From: Mitsuaria sp. 7
GTDB taxonomy: Bacteria > Pseudomonadota > Gammaproteobacteria > Burkholderiales > Burkholderiaceae_C
Length of the DNA: 64,000 nucleotides
Direction of reading: 5' to 3'
Assembly: GCF_001653795.1 (NCBI RefSeq)
Contig: NZ_CP011514.1
Span: 1,300,163-1,364,162, forward strand
Position 1 is the stretch's first letter; each line of letters opens with the position of its first letter. Shown here one piece after another: positions 61,809 to 64,000 of the stretch. The notes beneath the pieces were generated by a model. The model was not told the origin of the DNA and did no database searches. It worked only from the letters and a program-made list of their open reading frames with translations. A program made the position numbers and the translations under genes.

Positions 61809-64000
61809 GTGTTCTTCTCTGCTCTTCCCGTCTGGCCGCGGCGCGCCTTGCGCGTGCTCGTGGGTCTGGTGCTGTCCGTCGTCGCGCTGCTCCTAGCGGC
61901 GTGGATCGCGCTGCCGATGTGGATCGAACGGGCGGGCGTGCGGATCGCGTCGGACCAACTGGGACGTCCCGTCACCCTGGGCAGCGCGAGCTTCACGCCG
62001 TGGCGGCTCGCGCTCACGCTGGATGAGCTGAAGATCGCCGGCCCGACGACCAGCGCGCCGCCGCTGTTCGAGGTCAGGCAGGTCCGCACGGTGCTGTCGC
62101 CGCGCTCGCTGTGGCATCTGGCGCCGGTGCTGTCCTCGCTGACGGTGGCGTCGCCGCGGGTGCGCGTCGCGCTGCTGGCCGACGGCAAGACGGACCTGGA
62201 CGACATCGTCGCCCGGCTGGCCGCGGCGCCCAAGGCGCCGACCGCGCCGGACGAGGGCCCCGCCGAAGCGGCCCTCTACAACATCGAACTCACCGACGGC
62301 GAGTTCCGCCTGGACGACCGCGGCGCGGGGATGGTCCATGAACTGAAGGCGCTCCACCTCGGCATTCCGTTCCTGTCGACGCTGGATGCGGACGTCGAGG
62401 TGCATGTGCAGCCGCGGCTGTCGGGGCGACTGAACGGCGTCGGGTTCCAGAGCGAGGGCGAGGTGCAGCCCTTCGCTGACACGCGCAGCGCGAGCATGAC
62501 GGTCAAGCTCGATGCGCTGGACCTGTCGGCCTACCGCGCCTACTGGCCGAAGGAGCTGCCGATGCGGCTGGCCAAGGGCCTCGTCGATTCGCAGTTGACG
62601 CTGAATTTCAAGCAGGCGCCGAAGCAGCCGCCCGAGGTCAAGGTCAGCGGCAAGGCGTCGGTGCGCGAGCTGTCGCTGCAGCGGCGCGCGGGTGTTGGAT
62701 CGGACGTGAAGGCGGACACTGGCTGGGAAGACTGGCTGCGCTGGCAGGCGCTGACCGTCGACCTGGCGGACGTGCAGCCGTTGAAGCGGCAGGTGCTGCT
62801 GGGCGCGGTGACCTTGAAGCAGCCGGAACTGCTGATGGGCCGCGACGCGCAAGGGCGCCTGTGGCTGCCGGAGATGCCCGCGGCGTCGACGCCAGCATCG
62901 TCCGATGCGGACAGGACGCCGGCAAAGACGCCAGCGAAGGCCGCCGCACCCTGGCGCGTCGGCGTGCAGCAACTGGCGCTGGAAGGCGGTCGCGTCGGCT
63001 GGACCGACGAGACGCTGCGTCCGGTGGCCCGGTGGAACGTGGACGGTCTGACGGTCAAGGGCAGCGGGCTGAACTGGCCGCTGGCCGCCAAGGCCGCGCC
63101 GGTGGAGATCGGCGCGACGCTGTCGCCCGAGGGCGGGAAGAGCCCGGCCGCGTTCAGCGGCAAGGGTGAGGTCGGCACGGCGGGCATCGCGCTCGACTGG
63201 GCGCTCAAGGACCTCGCGCTGGACGGCTTCGCGCCGTATCTGAAAGCGGCGACGCCGCTGTCGGTGCAGGGCCGCTTCGCGACTCAGGGCACATTGCGCG
63301 CGGGCCCGGCGGGTGAGGACCTCAAGCTGTCGTTGAAGGCGCTCAGCCTCGACGAGGTGCAATTGGCGGACGGCAAGACGCCGGTGCTGACGTTGAAGCA
63401 GTTGAGCCTCGATCAGGCGGAGCTTGCGCTGGACAGCCGCAGGCTGACGGCCGGGCGACTGGCGCTGGTGGCGCCGAAGGCGCAACTGGGTCGGGACAAG
63501 GCCGGGAAGTGGAGTTGGGACGCCTGGAAGGGCGCTTCGACGTCGACGCCTGCTGCGAGCGGGCAGGGGGCCGCGACGGCCACGTCGACTTCGCGTCGGC
63601 GCGGATCCGAGGGGCGCGGCGATCGCTTGACGCTGGACGTGCCCGAAGTGCTCGAACGCCCCGCGGCCGCGGCGGTACCGGCCAACGACGCGCCCTGGAC
63701 GGCGCAGATCGCGGAGATCGCCGTCGAAGGCGGCGAGGCGACCTTGCTGGACCTCGCCACGCACGTGCTCGACGACGAGCCGGCCCGGCCGATCGGCGTG
63801 CAGGACCTGGTGCTGAAGGTGTCGGGCATCGACTGGGACGGCCGCCAGCTGCGCAAGCCGCTGCCGGTGCAACTGGGCGCCACGCTGCGCCGACCCGACG
63901 CCACGCGCCGCAGCGCGCGCGAGGTGCCGAAGTTCCGCTGGGACGGTCAACTGGCGCTGGCGCCGCTGAAGGCGTCGGGCCGCCTCACCGCCGAGCACCT
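61809..64000 (+). CDS. DUF748 (AsmA-like) protein, N-terminal part (truncated by window end)
   Basis: The frame is open from GTG 61809 to the end of the window (730 codons). An N-terminal membrane anchor (~17-37, LVGLVLSVVALLLAAWIALP) is followed by IERAGVRIASDQLGRPVTLGSASFTPWRLALTLDELKIAG, typical of AsmA/DUF748 proteins. Alternating short beta-strand repeats follow. Relatives form long periplasmic bridges thought to carry phospholipids to the outer membrane or affect envelope permeability. No stronger start is seen upstream; CATAAT at 61761-61766 might be a -10. The C-terminal part and stop are outside the window. Confidence 0.87.
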   Translation, partial: MFFSALPVWPRRALRVLVGLVLSVVALLLAAWIALPMWIERAGVRIASDQLGRPVTLGSASFTPWRLALTLDELKIAGPTTSAPPLFEVRQVRTVLSPRSLWHLAPVLSSLTVASPRVRVALLADGKTDLDDIVARLAAAPKAPTAPDEGPAEAALYNIELTDGEFRLDDRGAGMVHELKALHLGIPFLSTLDADVEVHVQPRLSGRLNGVGFQSEGEVQPFADTRSASMTVKLDALDLSAYRAYWPKELPMRLAKGLVDSQLTLNFKQAPKQPPEVKVSGKASVRELSLQRRAGVGSDVKADTGWEDWLRWQALTVDLADVQPLKRQVLLGAVTLKQPELLMGRDAQGRLWLPEMPAASTPASSDADRTPAKTPAKAAAPWRVGVQQLALEGGRVGWTDETLRPVARWNVDGLTVKGSGLNWPLAAKAAPVEIGATLSPEGGKSPAAFSGKGEVGTAGIALDWALKDLALDGFAPYLKAATPLSVQGRFATQGTLRAGPAGEDLKLSLKALSLDEVQLADGKTPVLTLKQLSLDQAELALDSRRLTAGRLALVAPKAQLGRDKAGKWSWDAWKGASTSTPAASGQGAATATSTSRRRGSEGRGDRLTLDVPEVLERPAAAAVPANDAPWTAQIAEIAVEGGEATLLDLATHVLDDEPARPIGVQDLVLKVSGIDWDGRQLRKPLPVQLGATLRRPDATRRSAREVPKFRWDGQLALAPLKASGRLTAEH

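Noticed and set aside
61893..63998. A 701-codon minus-strand open frame opposite the DUF748 gene
   Set aside because: Arg/Gln/Leu-rich shadow with no domain; the plus strand has an anchored, recognisable AsmA-like protein.

Overview
The window is high-GC (roughly 70% by eye) bacterial chromosome with short intergenic gaps, many 4-bp start/stop overlaps and no tRNA, rRNA, insertion sequence, integrase or CRISPR array. Gene content and order (glyA-nrdR-pilins-ribD-ribB-ribH-nusB, ybgC-tolQRA, waaA beside a phosphohexomutase, UbiD, LigD/Ku) point to a betaproteobacterium of the order Burkholderiales, probably a Rubrivivax/Leptothrix/Roseateles-type lineage. That placement is inferred from family resemblance, not from a search.

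Region 1 (1-8.4 kb): the end of Ku, then LigD (the bacterial NHEJ pair), a large hybrid sensor kinase and a CNNM/HlyC-CorC membrane protein. Region 2 (8.3-16.8 kb): an eight-gene, tightly overlapped minus-strand operon for a type IVb (R64 thin-pilus/TCP-like) pilus: prepilin, TcpQ/PilL-type protein, PilN secretin, PilO, PilP, PilQ ATPase, PilR and a lytic transglycosylase, with no prepilin peptidase or PilV. Region 3 (16.9-24.4 kb): ligA, a palindromic repeat cluster, an MFS/TetR pair, and an alkylation-repair operon (Ada-AlkA fusion, Ogt, EamA exporter). Region 4 (24.4-31.3 kb): phosphohexomutase, WaaA, a lower-GC RelA/SpoT-domain gene, a DUF1488 gene and a large GspE/PilB-like ATPase with four N-terminal repeats.

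Region 5 (31.4-37.3 kb): pyroglutamyl peptidase; a small bufferin-like system consisting of a shortened DUF2282 precursor and a single protein joining the DUF692 (BufB) and DUF2063 (BufC) domains, preceded by an FNR/ANR-type palindrome; then ybgC-tolQ-tolR-tolA on the minus strand without tolB-pal. Region 6 (37.3-48.7 kb): aminotransferase, low-complexity lipoprotein, amino-acid-type binding protein, GH15 glycosidase plus SDR operon, homoserine dehydrogenase, SnoaL-like protein and a LysR/MFS divergent pair.

Region 7 (48.7-59 kb): a long minus-strand run glyA (with a ZTP-type riboswitch leader), nrdR, five type IVa minor pilin genes, ribD, a RibBX-type ribB, ribH and nusB, closed by a clear terminator; then a membrane-anchored lytic transglycosylase. 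Region 8 (59-64 kb): ubiD, a YdcF/DUF218 protein and the start of a DUF748 (AsmA-like) protein cut by the window edge.

Candidates for something new: the BufB-BufC fusion with its degenerate precursor, the self-contained type IVb pilus operon, and the isolated low-GC alarmone-synthetase-like gene. Two architectural themes run through the window: convergent genes that overlap at their 3' ends, and -10 boxes only 6-7 nt from the start codon that suggest leaderless transcripts.
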